A DNA stretch of 64,000 nt. It comes from Pseudomonas schmalbachii (GTDB taxonomy: Bacteria; Pseudomonadota; Gammaproteobacteria; Pseudomonadales; Pseudomonadaceae). The notes below the pieces were generated by a model that was not told the origin of the DNA, ran no database searches, and worked only from the letters and a program-made list of their open reading frames with translations. Location: NCBI RefSeq assembly GCF_017589465.1, contig NZ_JAELYA010000001.1, forward strand, positions 1,116,001-1,180,000. Reading direction: 5' to 3'. This document shows positions 35,977 through 44,547 of this stretch, piece after piece. Position 1 is the first letter of the stretch, and each line of letters opens with the position of its first letter. Position numbers and translations under genes: made by a program.

Positions 35977-37080
35977 TTACATGAGACTCATGGTCAACTG
36001 CACTCCGTCTCCTCGAGGCGACGGCTCAACGCGGACGTTATGGAATTTCCCCTCATCCTGAAGACGCTGCACGAAAAATCGAGGATCGACACGCTGCGTA
36101 TCGATCAGCAGCTCCAGGTCATTAGCCTTGTAGCGCCAACTCAGCAATTGGCTGTCTTCGGGGAGTAGGGCCGACAATCTGCGCAGCAGTTCGCCCTGCG
36201 AGGAATGCGCCTGCCGCAGCGCCTGCAACGATGCCGCTTCGGAGCTAGCCTGCAGCGCCCGGTTACGGGCCGCCAGCAAGGGCTCCACCTGGGCACCCAA
36301 CTCGGCCTCTCGAGACTTCAAATCTCGCGCATCCCAACTCCAGGAGAGGCCCTGGGCCAATTCGAAAGCACAGCCCAGGATCAGCGCCGCCGCCAGCCCA
36401 TGAGGAACCCAGCGCTCCCACTCCGCATGGCGCCGTGTCCCGACCGGAGCAGCCCAGACGCTCGCCAGAGTTGGCAACGACTCCACGGCAAGCGTTCGCG
36501 GATCGAGTGCCTCAAGCCCCCCAATGCCACGCAGCAGGGCTGCAATCCGGGCAGAAGATGGCAGCGCAGGAAAGAAGACGCTCATCAGCAGGACACCACT
36601 CCTCCAGACCTGTAGGTCGACGCCTCGGCGCACTGCGACGATCCGAACACCAGCGGGCTCGCCAGTTGATGCCGGCTGCTGCAGCAGTGTCTCCGGAATA
36701 CAGCGGTAGTTCCGGGGCACGTCATCCAGAACCGCGGCACTCTGCAAACGCTCCTGCTCGTCCCACATCCACAGCAATGCCACACCACCTCGCCAGGCGA
36801 CGTATGTCCCGGACTGCCGGAATGGCGCCAGGCTTGCCAGCTTGATTTCCAGCGCCTGCGCGCGCTGCGCCCGCGGCACATGCGTCAGATCCACACAGCG
36901 ATAGACACATAGCGACCGGTCGAGCACCCATTGAGCGACTACCTTGCGCCACAACCCCTGCGGCCGCTCGGACCATTCCAGGACGGACGCCCCGTCATCG
37001 CCACGGACCTGCCACAAGCGGGGCGGCGAGAATGCCAGGAGTTGCGTGGACTTCCTGTGGAAGCGCTGTATCAGAGACAT
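35977..37080 (-). CDS. gspL: type II secretion protein GspL
   Basis: 367 residues. A cytoplasmic actin-like half (about 1-225) that binds the ATPase GspE, then one membrane helix (PHGLAAALILGCAFELAQGL), a coiled stretch and a small periplasmic ferredoxin-like domain (LLSWRYKANDLELLIDTQR). This is the GspL layout, with the typical SLPTLASVW segment before the membrane helix. It overlaps the end of gspK by 86 bases, an unusually long overlap. Confidence 0.86.
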   Translation of the reverse strand: MSLIQRFHRKSTQLLAFSPPRLWQVRGDDGASVLEWSERPQGLWRKVVAQWVLDRSLCVYRCVDLTHVPRAQRAQALEIKLASLAPFRQSGTYVAWRGGVALLWMWDEQERLQSAAVLDDVPRNYRCIPETLLQQPASTGEPAGVRIVAVRRGVDLQVWRSGVLLMSVFFPALPSSARIAALLRGIGGLEALDPRTLAVESLPTLASVWAAPVGTRRHAEWERWVPHGLAAALILGCAFELAQGLSWSWDARDLKSREAELGAQVEPLLAARNRALQASSEAASLQALRQAHSSQGELLRRLSALLPEDSQLLSWRYKANDLELLIDTQRVDPRFFVQRLQDEGKFHNVRVEPSPRGDGVQLTMSLM

Positions 37081-38035
37081 GGGATGGCAATGTCCTCCTT
37101 TGTAAAAACTGCCAGGGAGGCAGGCGTAAATCGCTGGATTCGAAGCTCACCTGATATTCGTAGCGAGCAGGGCCGTCCCGCGGCCGCAGACGTATCAACA
37201 GTGTCGAACTTGGCAGGCGCGACCAGCCCTCCTGTGGCAAACCATCGGCGTGGGCGCCCAGCAGCATATCCAGGTCCCTACTCTGGACGATGGGGTGCTC
37301 GCCACGGATCGCCAGCAAACTGGCCACGCTGTCGGCGGGTATTCCCCAGGCAAAAACCAGTACATCGGCCGCAGCGGAATTGAGATTCAGTGCCGGCTCA
37401 TCCACTGTTGCCACCTCGCACCAGCCTCGCCTCACCAGCAAATCCTCCCAGGGCTGCCAGGTGCTCAGCAGGAAGACCTCCATAGGGGAGCGAAGAGCAC
37501 GGAGCGACGGGATTCGCGGCTGTCCAACGGATTCGTACTGGCCGCCACGCAGGTACACAGCCAGCTCGACCAACATGGGCGAAACACTTTCCACCGGTAC
37601 GCCCATACCGACCAGCAGTGACTGGATCGCCGCCGGGTCGCTTGCGCTAAGGCTCAGCCGGGATGCGCGATCGATCAGAGTGAAACAACTGCCATTGGCC
37701 ACGCAGTATTCACGCCCGTCCACCGGCAGTTCGGCGCCGGCGGGCAGGATCGAGGGATCCATGCCGCCATCCTCGGGAGCAATGCTCTCAGGCGTGGTCT
37801 GGCCTGCCACGGTCATACGATGGGTTGCGATCAACCAGATAAGACGACTCAGCATCGAGCGTTCCTCGAAACTGCTTTGCAGCAGTTCACGCTGCGCTTC
37901 CACGCCGTCCCTGGAGCGCTCGATCCACAACACCGCAGCGGCGACCACCATGGTCATGCAGGCCAGGAACCAGATCACCCCAACCAGCACGAATCCTCGC
38001 TCCGCTCCAGCACCCGCGCCCCGCTCAGCGATCAT
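36995..38035 (-). CDS. gspK: type II secretion minor pseudopilin GspK
   Basis: 346 residues, the largest minor pseudopilin, expected at the tip of the pseudopilus. The prepilin cleavage site is ERG before FVLVGVIWFLACMTMVV; it lacks the usual Glu at +5, as is normal for GspK. The large globular part contains a SAM-like region (LNLNSAAADVLVFAWGIPADS). The ATG overlaps the gspJ stop by 11 bases. The last ~28 residues run into gspL in another frame. Confidence 0.88.
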   Translation of the reverse strand: MIAERGAGAGAERGFVLVGVIWFLACMTMVVAAAVLWIERSRDGVEAQRELLQSSFEERSMLSRLIWLIATHRMTVAGQTTPESIAPEDGGMDPSILPAGAELPVDGREYCVANGSCFTLIDRASRLSLSASDPAAIQSLLVGMGVPVESVSPMLVELAVYLRGGQYESVGQPRIPSLRALRSPMEVFLLSTWQPWEDLLVRRGWCEVATVDEPALNLNSAAADVLVFAWGIPADSVASLLAIRGEHPIVQSRDLDMLLGAHADGLPQEGWSRLPSSTLLIRLRPRDGPARYEYQVSFESSDLRLPPWQFLQRRTLPSHVSDTALPQEVHATPGILAAPLVAGPWR

Positions 38036-38618
38036 CGATCGTTATCCTGTACTTGGGCGTCTGCACGGTCGCCAGCAGGAACAGCGTGCCTTCGCTCGAG
38101 TAGAGAGCCACCGCCTCTGGCAAGCTGTCCGCCAGTTCCGGCACCGGTGGCCACTCCGGATGCCAGACGCCCTGGGCATCCTGATACTGGAAGCGAGGAT
38201 CGCCCTGCAGCCGCAACAGCGGCCAGCGCCGCGACTCCCGACGTCTTACATAGATGAAATCGACTTCGCCAGCGGCGGCGTCAGGAACCGGCTCGATGCG
38301 GAAAGCAAAAGGAACGGGAATGCCTTCTCGACGATCAACGCTCGCCAGTGTCAGTCCCTCGAAGCTGCGCACATCGCCCCGAAAACGCATCGTCACCTCG
38401 TTGCGTAACGGCGCCGCCAGGAACGATACCGAGTCGACGAACCAGCCAAAGGCAAGTTCCCGCAGCTGCCGCTGCTCCCCGGCGCGCAAGAAGCTGTCAT
38501 TCACTCGCGCGACATAGTTCATCCCCTGAATGAGCAGCGTCGTGATGAAGGCCACCAGTACCAGCACCACCAGCAGTTCGAGCAGGGTGAAAGCGGATTG
38601 ACGAGAGGGACCGCTCAT
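38025..38618 (-). CDS. gspJ: type II secretion minor pseudopilin GspJ
   Basis: 197 residues with a prepilin-type N-terminus, SA before FTLLELLVVLVLVAFITTLL, keeping Glu at +5. The residue before the cut is Ala rather than Gly. The C-terminal beta-rich part (FIYVRRRESRRWPLLRLQGD) matches GspJ. It starts with an ATGA overlap with gspI. It forms the tip complex with GspI and GspK. Confidence 0.88.
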   Translation of the reverse strand: MSGPSRQSAFTLLELLVVLVLVAFITTLLIQGMNYVARVNDSFLRAGEQRQLRELAFGWFVDSVSFLAAPLRNEVTMRFRGDVRSFEGLTLASVDRREGIPVPFAFRIEPVPDAAAGEVDFIYVRRRESRRWPLLRLQGDPRFQYQDAQGVWHPEWPPVPELADSLPEAVALYSSEGTLFLLATVQTPKYRITIDDR

Positions 38619-39058
38619 TGCTCGTCCATTCCCTGGTCCTGGGCATTACGGACCCGCTGATACCCTGCCAGCTCCAGCGACAAGGGGAATTCCGGCAAGC
38701 CGGGCTCACGGAGAATCGCCTCGACACGGAACAGCCCCGCATCGAAAGGTCCCGGACTGCCGCTGTAACGTCCGACCACCGGGCGTACCGCGGTCAGGGG
38801 CTGGCTGTTCCACTCCAGTTGGTAGCTTCCCAGTTGCACGCTTCCGGACGGCTGCAGCATCGGATTGATACGTTCGAGATAAGCCAGTGCGGTGCGCGAC
38901 GCCTCGATCCGGCGCTGCACCTCGGTCATGCGCTCGACTGTCTTGAAGCCGGTGTTCAGCCAGGCCAGCAAGGCCCCACCCACTACGACCAACAAGGTCA
39001 TCGCTACCACCGCCTCCAACAGCGTGAAACCGGCCTGCCGCCGGGACAGCCCGATCAC
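38615..39058 (-). CDS. gspI: type II secretion minor pseudopilin GspI
   Basis: 147 residues from the GTG at 39058, which overlaps the gspH stop as GTGA and has a GGAG site 5 bases away. A longer GTG at 39076 would sit inside gspH. Cleavage site QAG before FTLLEAVVAMTLLVVVGGALLAW, Glu at +5 present. The small C-terminal domain (LEWNSQPLTAVRP) fits GspI. Confidence 0.88.
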   Translation of the reverse strand: MIGLSRRQAGFTLLEAVVAMTLLVVVGGALLAWLNTGFKTVERMTEVQRRIEASRTALAYLERINPMLQPSGSVQLGSYQLEWNSQPLTAVRPVVGRYSGSPGPFDAGLFRVEAILREPGLPEFPLSLELAGYQRVRNAQDQGMDEQ

Positions 39059-39465
39059 GGCAACTCCGGCTGACACAGAGGCGCCATTAACTGCATGACC
39101 TGCACGACATCTTCATGCTGCAAGCTCACCTCGCCTCCCAGGCACGCTCCATTGGCGAGATAGACCAAAGGCTGCCGCGCCGACAACGTCCAGCCGGCCG
39201 GCAGACTCAGCATGTCCGCGGGTAACGCTCCGTCGGCACCGATAATCGTTTCCCGCGCCTGCAGCCTGGTGCGGTATCCCAGGCTCCTGAGCTGGCTGGC
39301 AATGTCCTGGAGATCCACATGCCGTCGCCAAGCCTCCTGCATCTTCAGCAAGCTGGGCAGGACTATCGCTCCCAAAGCCGCGACCAGGGCCAGAACCACC
39401 ACAAGCTCGAGCAAGGTGAATCCTGACTGGCGTTCACTGCCGGGGCAGGTAACCGATATCGGCAT
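39055..39465 (-). CDS. gspH: type II secretion minor pseudopilin GspH
   Basis: 136 residues. Cleavage site QSG before FTLLELVVVLALVAALGAIV with Glu at +5. Short beta-rich domain with two cysteines (GACLGGEVS and APLCQPELP). The ATG at 39465 has GGGAAGG 5 bases upstream and overlaps gspG by 32 bases. Role in pseudopilus assembly. Confidence 0.86.
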   Translation of the reverse strand: MPISVTCPGSERQSGFTLLELVVVLALVAALGAIVLPSLLKMQEAWRRHVDLQDIASQLRSLGYRTRLQARETIIGADGALPADMLSLPAGWTLSARQPLVYLANGACLGGEVSLQHEDVVQVMQLMAPLCQPELP

Positions 39466-39868
39466 TGTCGCCTTCCCCGCCCTGCTGGCCGTCGGCGCCC
39501 AGGCTGTACAGCGTGAACGGCTGCTCCAGGCTTGGTTTGTCGCTGTAACCGTAGGGGTGATTCCAGGGGTCGAGCGGAACCCCGCCCTCCAGGTAAGGTC
39601 CCTTCCAGAAAGCCTTGATACGCTCATCGGTGGGCGGTGAGTTGAGCAGAGCCAGGCCTTCCTGCTCTGTCGGCAAACGGCCGATATCCAGGCGCATGGT
39701 CATCAAGGCCCCCTTGAGCATCTTCACCTGTGTTTCGGCAGTCTGCACCTTGGCCTTGTCGGCCTGGCTGAATAACCGGGGCCCGACCAGTCCCATCAGT
39801 AATCCGATGATCACCAACACCACGATCATCTCCAGCAGGGTGAATCCCCGCTGCTTTTGCCTCGCCAT
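39434..39868 (-). CDS. gspG: type II secretion major pseudopilin GspG
   Basis: 144 residues, the normal GspG size. Cleavage site RG before FTLLEMIVVLVIIGLLMGLV; the C-terminal calcium-binding region is visible as DPWNHPYGY and YSLGADGQQGGEGDNADIGY. It forms the pseudopilus fibre. No prepilin peptidase gene is in the window, so PilD elsewhere must process all five pseudopilins. The ATG at 39868 follows a GGAGA site. Confidence 0.95.
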   Translation of the reverse strand: MARQKQRGFTLLEMIVVLVIIGLLMGLVGPRLFSQADKAKVQTAETQVKMLKGALMTMRLDIGRLPTEQEGLALLNSPPTDERIKAFWKGPYLEGGVPLDPWNHPYGYSDKPSLEQPFTLYSLGADGQQGGEGDNADIGYLPRQ

Positions 39869-39947
39869 ACGTCTCCGTCTCTCCTTCACATTGGACCCGG
39901 CCCGGCGGCTCGGTCCTTTCCACCTGTTTTCAGACCGTCGCACGAGC

Positions 39948-41138
39948 TCACATCACGATGTCGTTGGCACTGGTGATCGCCAGCACTACGCCAGTAATGA
40001 TCACGCCAAACACTGCACCAATCAGGAGAATCGCCAGCGGCTCGACCAGGGCCAGCACCTTACGCATCCGGGAACGCCCCTGCTCTTCATAGAGCGAGGC
40101 CAGGCTATCGAGCATGTCCGCCAGCCGCCCCGACTTCTCACCAACACGGACCAGGTTGCCGCCGGTCGCCGTGATCGCCTGGCGATGCTCCAGCGCCGTC
40201 GACAGCGCGGCTCCACCGCGCACATCCTGGGTGACCCGCTCCAGCAGTTCTCGCTGATGGCCGATGCGTACGCTCTCTCCCGCCAGGCGCAGGGCATCCA
40301 CCAGTGCAACCCGATTGCCAAGCAGCGTGCCGAGCACTTTCGACCATTGCGCGATTTCTGCCTGCAACAGCCATTCTCCCAGCAGCGGCAAGCGCAACAC
40401 GCCATCGAGCACGCGACCGCGAACGGCTTGATGGCGGGAAAGCGCACCGCCAACGAACACCGCAAGCACCATCGCCAGCAACAGAGGAATGGCATGAGCC
40501 TTGCTCCACACCCCGCTGCTCAGCACGGCCCAGGCGAGCCAGGGCAGCTTGTCTGCGTGCTCGAGCAGGTTGGCGAACTTGGGGACAACGAAGACAAACA
40601 TCATGGCGACCGCCCCCACACCGCTGAGCACCAGGATGCTCGGGTAGATCAACGCGTTACGGATCTCATCGCGGGTTCGCCGCTCATACTCCATCTGCTC
40701 CACGCAATCGCGCAGCGCGGTGGCGAGATTGCCAGTCATTTCGCCGGCGGCGACCAACTGGTAGGCATAGCGCGGCAGCGGCAGCCCCGCCAACTCCAGT
40801 ACCTGCGGAAAGGACTTGCCCTGGCGAAGCCCCTCACCCATCGACTGCAGGGCGGAAGCGATGCGCGGGTGCTGTGTCGAACGCTCCTGAGCCTCGACTG
40901 CCTCGGCCAGACTGACACCAGCCGCGAGCAAGGTCGCCAGTTCATAGAGGGCCATGTTCAGCTCCTCGGCCCTCAACCTGCGACCACCGCGCGGCGCTAC
41001 ACGCTGCACCGGGTGCAGATGCAGCGGTGTCAGCCCCTGATGGTCCAACTGACGCAGAGCATCCGCCTGCGAAGCGACATTCACCTCTCCTTTGCAGCGT
41101 TTACCGTGGCGGTCGACCGCCTGATAGTGGAATCGCAT
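39948..41138 (-). CDS. gspF: type II secretion inner-membrane protein GspF
   Basis: 396 residues with two T2SSF domains and three membrane helices. MRFHYQAVDRHGKRCKGEV is a typical opening; LATLLAAGVSLAEAVE, MGEGLRQGKSFPQVLE and ALVEPLAILLIGAVFGVIIT match the family. The start ATG at 41138 lies inside the last bases of gspE's neighbourhood, with the gspE stop 6 bases upstream. Platform protein contacting GspE and GspL. Confidence 0.94.
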   Translation of the reverse strand: MRFHYQAVDRHGKRCKGEVNVASQADALRQLDHQGLTPLHLHPVQRVAPRGGRRLRAEELNMALYELATLLAAGVSLAEAVEAQERSTQHPRIASALQSMGEGLRQGKSFPQVLELAGLPLPRYAYQLVAAGEMTGNLATALRDCVEQMEYERRTRDEIRNALIYPSILVLSGVGAVAMMFVFVVPKFANLLEHADKLPWLAWAVLSSGVWSKAHAIPLLLAMVLAVFVGGALSRHQAVRGRVLDGVLRLPLLGEWLLQAEIAQWSKVLGTLLGNRVALVDALRLAGESVRIGHQRELLERVTQDVRGGAALSTALEHRQAITATGGNLVRVGEKSGRLADMLDSLASLYEEQGRSRMRKVLALVEPLAILLIGAVFGVIITGVVLAITSANDIVM

Positions 41139-41143
41139 ACCGA

Positions 41144-42877
41144 TCAGCCGCTGGTCACTCGGTGGACTTCGTCCAGGGAAGTGAGGCCCATCCAGGCCTT
41201 CAAGAAACCATCCTCGCGCATGCTGCGGAAGCCCTGCTGCGCTGCGAGCCGGCGCATGTGCTCGACCGGTGCTCGCTGCATGATCAACTCCTGCATCTCG
41301 GGACGGACATCGATCATTTCGTATATGCCCAGGCGGCCGCGGTAGCCTGTACCCTGGCAATGACTGCAGCCGACGGCACTCCGCCAGTTGGGAGTTCCGT
41401 CGGGGAACAGATGGCGTGCGGTATCCTCGGTCAGCCGCACCTCCTCGGTGTCGAACTCGGGCACGCAGGAAACCGCGCAATGCGGGCACAGGCAACGCAC
41501 CAGTCGCTGAGCCTGCACGCCGCGTACCGGCGAGGCCACCAGGAACGGCTCGACCCCCATGTCGATCAGGCGGGTGAAAGCACTGACCGCATCGTTGGTA
41601 TGCAGGGTGGAGAACACCAGATGACCGGTCAGGGACGACTGCACGGCAATTTCCGCGGTTTCCAGATCACGGATCTCGCCGATCATGATCACGTCGGGGT
41701 CCTGCCGCAGGATCGAGCGCAAGGCTGCCGCGAAAGTCAGGCCGATTTCGGCGTGCGCCTGGACCTGCGTGATGTTCGGCACCTGGTATTCGACCGGGTC
41801 CTCTACCGTGATGATCTTGCGCACGCCGTCATTTATGGACTCCAGGCAGCCATAGAGCGTGGTCGACTTGCCGGAGCCGGTCGGCCCGGTAACCAGTACG
41901 ATACCGTGGGGCTCACAGGTCCAGGCACGCATCAGCTCCAGGTGATCAGGCAGCATGCCAAGGTTTTCCAGACGCAGCCCGTCGCACTCCTTGGGCAACA
42001 GACGCATCACCACCGATTCGCCATGCACGCCTGGCAAGCTGGAAACACGCACATCCATTTCCTGCCCACCGACCCGGATGCTCATTCGCCCATCCTGCGG
42101 CAGGCGTCGCTCTGCGATATCAATGGCGGAGATCAGCTTGATCCGCGATACAACGGCGGCGAACCGGTCCTGAGGCAACGTCAGTTGCGACTGCAGTACG
42201 CCATCGACACGAAAGCGGACGTGGAAATTGAATTCGCGCGGCTCGATATGGATGTCAGAGGCTCGCTTTTCGATGGCCTGGCCTATCACGTTGTTGACCA
42301 GTTCGACGATTGGCGCCTCTTCGGCCATCTCACGCAGATGGCGGATATCGTCGTCGGCGAACATTGCCGTCTGCCGCCCTTCTGTCTGGGCGCGCTCGTT
42401 CAGGAACTGCAGCCAGGCGTCCAGATCCTGTGAGCGACACAGCACCAGTTGCAGGGATCGCTCAGGGTAGAAGTAGCGCAGCACATCATGCAGCGACGGC
42501 TCCAGCACATCGCGAGCGGCGATCCACAGGCCCGTGTCGCCGTCGTCCCAGACCACCACCTGTTCGGTCAGGAACCAGTCGAGATTGATTCGGGTGCCGT
42601 CGAGGAATGCCGCCAGCTCTGGAAAGCCCGGTGCCTCCAGGTGGCGACCGACCAGTGGCATACCCAGCTGCTCGGTCAATACATCCAGCAAGGCAGTCTC
42701 AGAAATAACTCCCGACCGCATCAGGATGGCGCCCAGGCGCCCACCGATGCGGCTCTGCAGTTCCAGTGCCCGCTCCACCTCCTGGGTGCTGGCCAATCCC
42801 TGCTGAATCAGGCGCTGCCCCAAAGGCAACGAGTCGGCCGGAAATACGGGCAACTCACGCGCGCGCTCAGAGCACAT
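41144..42877 (-). CDS. gspE: type II secretion ATPase GspE
   Basis: 577 residues. N-terminal MshEN-type domain (LGQRLIQQGLASTQEVERAL), then the ATPase core with Walker A GPTGSGKSTT, Asp box EDPVEYQ, Walker B IMIGEIRDLETAE and His box GHLVFSTLHTNDA, and a zinc-binding CM domain with CPHC plus CSHCQGTGYRGR. It powers pseudopilus assembly. Its start overlaps the end of wzm by 11 bases, so the T2SS operon is headed by an O-antigen export gene. Confidence 0.96.
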   Translation of the reverse strand: MCSERARELPVFPADSLPLGQRLIQQGLASTQEVERALELQSRIGGRLGAILMRSGVISETALLDVLTEQLGMPLVGRHLEAPGFPELAAFLDGTRINLDWFLTEQVVVWDDGDTGLWIAARDVLEPSLHDVLRYFYPERSLQLVLCRSQDLDAWLQFLNERAQTEGRQTAMFADDDIRHLREMAEEAPIVELVNNVIGQAIEKRASDIHIEPREFNFHVRFRVDGVLQSQLTLPQDRFAAVVSRIKLISAIDIAERRLPQDGRMSIRVGGQEMDVRVSSLPGVHGESVVMRLLPKECDGLRLENLGMLPDHLELMRAWTCEPHGIVLVTGPTGSGKSTTLYGCLESINDGVRKIITVEDPVEYQVPNITQVQAHAEIGLTFAAALRSILRQDPDVIMIGEIRDLETAEIAVQSSLTGHLVFSTLHTNDAVSAFTRLIDMGVEPFLVASPVRGVQAQRLVRCLCPHCAVSCVPEFDTEEVRLTEDTARHLFPDGTPNWRSAVGCSHCQGTGYRGRLGIYEMIDVRPEMQELIMQRAPVEHMRRLAAQQGFRSMREDGFLKAWMGLTSLDEVHRVTSG

Positions 42878-43676
42878 CGGCGAAACCGTCCTTGACCCTC
42901 AGGAACATCCCTAGCCCGAGCAGCGCGACCAGGCACGATGCTGCGAAATAGGCAATTACCTGCATGGATGCCGGCATCGGTGTTCCGAACAGGACCGAGC
43001 GGATCATCTCCACGGGAATGGTCAACGGGTTCAGTGCCAGGTAGGGGCGAACGTCTTCCGGCAATGCTGTCAGCGGGTAAAGCACCGGACTCAAGAACAG
43101 GGTCAGCACGAGGAAGAACTGCACGATCTGGTTCACGTCACGGAAGTAGGCGCCCAGTGCAGCGATTACATAACTCAGGCCACCGACGCAGAGCAGGAAC
43201 GGCAGGATGAAGAACGGCAGCAGGAGCACACCCCACGTCAATGGATGCCCCAGCAGCGGCATGAGCATCATGAGGATGAGGTAGCCGAACAGCGCGTTCA
43301 CCAGGGATGACAGCAGCAGGGACAGTGGAAGGACTTCGAGGGGAAAGACCAGCTTCTTGACGTAGTTGGCGTGTCCATGGACCACGGACGCTGCTCGAGA
43401 GAGGCAATCCCCCAGGATTCCATTGAGCAGAAGACCGGAAAACAGTGCCAGGGCAAAGGAAGCGGTGTCCTGGTCACTACCCCAGCGCGACTTCAGCACA
43501 TGGCCGAAAACAAAGGTGTAGACCAGCAGCATCAGGAGCGGGGACAGGAACATCCAGACCCGTCCCAGGAGAGCGCCCCGATAACGAGACTCGACATCCC
43601 GGCGCGCCAGCGACAGCGTCAGCTTCGCGCGATGAAGCAGTGGGTGATAGCAGTTGGAAGTCGAACGATCGGACAA
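42867..43676 (-). CDS. wzm: O-antigen ABC transporter permease
   Basis: 269 residues, six membrane helices, ABC-2 type. RRDVESRYRGALLGRVWMFL is the family's N-terminal signature and LSPVLYPLTALPED with NPLTIPVEMIRSVLFG its C-terminal one. It pairs with the Wzt ATPase to export undecaprenyl-linked polysaccharide. It starts at a TTG (43676) with GGGGG four bases upstream; no in-frame ATG lies upstream. A 181-base gap separates it from cmk, so read-through from the gyrA-cmk block or a promoter in this gap are both possible. Confidence 0.92.
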   Translation of the reverse strand: MSDRSTSNCYHPLLHRAKLTLSLARRDVESRYRGALLGRVWMFLSPLLMLLVYTFVFGHVLKSRWGSDQDTASFALALFSGLLLNGILGDCLSRAASVVHGHANYVKKLVFPLEVLPLSLLLSSLVNALFGYLILMMLMPLLGHPLTWGVLLLPFFILPFLLCVGGLSYVIAALGAYFRDVNQIVQFFLVLTLFLSPVLYPLTALPEDVRPYLALNPLTIPVEMIRSVLFGTPMPASMQVIAYFAASCLVALLGLGMFLRVKDGFADVL

Positions 43677-43857
43677 GAGGCCCCCGGCTGATCCAGAGCC
43701 CGTCCAGCATGAGACGGGCGGAGGAAAGAGCGGGGTATGGTGGGGCCATGGGGAGGGAGCAAGCTATGGGAAACGCCCCGGGATCTGGCAGGCAATTTCC
43801 GAAACGCCCGGCAAGGCACCCAACTCGACCGAGGGGGCGCCTGCCGGTTGTCAGTGG

Positions 43858-44547
43858 TCAGTCGACCAGACCGGCCGCGCTCATCTCAGCCTGCAATCTC
43901 TCCAGAACCTCCTCGATCGAAAGATCGGTGGAATCCAGCAGGATCGCCCCTTCCGCCGGCTTCAGTGGAGCGACCGAACGCTGGCTGTCCCGCTCGTCGC
44001 GGAGGCGGATTTCCTCGGTCAGCGTCGCCTGGTCGACCTCCAGTCCCTTGGCCTTGAGCTGCAGATAGCGACGGCGGCCACGCTCCTCGGCGGAAGCGGT
44101 GAGGAAGATTTTCAATGGCGCGTCCGGGAATACCACGGTGCCCATGTCCCGGCCATCGGCGACCAGACCCGGGGCTTCGAGGAAGGCGCGCTGGCGCTGC
44201 AACAAGGCGTCGCGCACCGCCGGCAAGGCAGCGACCTGCGAAGCGCCGGCGCCAGCCACCTCGGTACGGATGGCGTCGGTGACATCCTCGCCCTCGAGGA
44301 TGATGCGCTGGCCCTGCCCGCCCTTGGCGTGGGTGAACTGCACGTCGAGGTGCGCCGCCAGAACTTTCAGCGCTTCCTCGTTGGTCAGGTCGATGCCGTG
44401 GTTGCCGGCAGCGAACGCCAGCAGGCGATACAGGGCGCCGGAATCCAGCAGGTTCCAGCCCAGTCGCTTGGCGAGCAGGCCGGCTACCGTGCCCTTGCCG
44501 GAGCCGCTCGGACCATCGATGGCCACCACAGGCCATTGCGCGAACAT
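43858..44547 (-). CDS. cmk: cytidylate kinase
   Basis: Phosphorylates CMP/dCMP, 229 residues. [20 protein letters not shown] is the P-loop; [13 protein letters not shown] and [18 protein letters not shown] are diagnostic. The ATG shares a base with the tyrA-aroA stop (TGATG). Normally followed by rpsA; here followed by the surface island. Confidence 0.97.
   Translation of the reverse strand: MFAQWPVVAIDGPSGSGKGTVAGLLAKRLGWNLLDSGALYRLLAFAAGNHGIDLTNEEALKVLAAHLDVQFTHAKGGQGQRIILEGEDVTDAIRTEVAGAGASQVAALPAVRDALLQRQRAFLEAPGLVADGRDMGTVVFPDAPLKIFLTASAEERGRRRYLQLKAKGLEVDQATLTEEIRLRDERDSQRSVAPLKPAEGAILLDSTDLSIEEVLERLQAEMSAAGLVD

Larger units (their letters stand above)
16730..43676 (-). other. 27 kb cell-surface island between cmk and rpsA
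   Basis: Twenty-three minus-strand genes: O-antigen ABC exporter (wzm and wzt, 16 kb apart), T2SS operon, secreted surface protein, galE, glycosyltransferases and two sulfotransferase domains. The insertion separates cmk from rpsA. GC is visibly lower from about 25.8 to 32.3 kb than in the housekeeping flanks, and translation signals include several non-ATG starts. No integrase, transposase or flanking direct repeat was found, so it is an island by content and context only. Confidence 0.75.
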
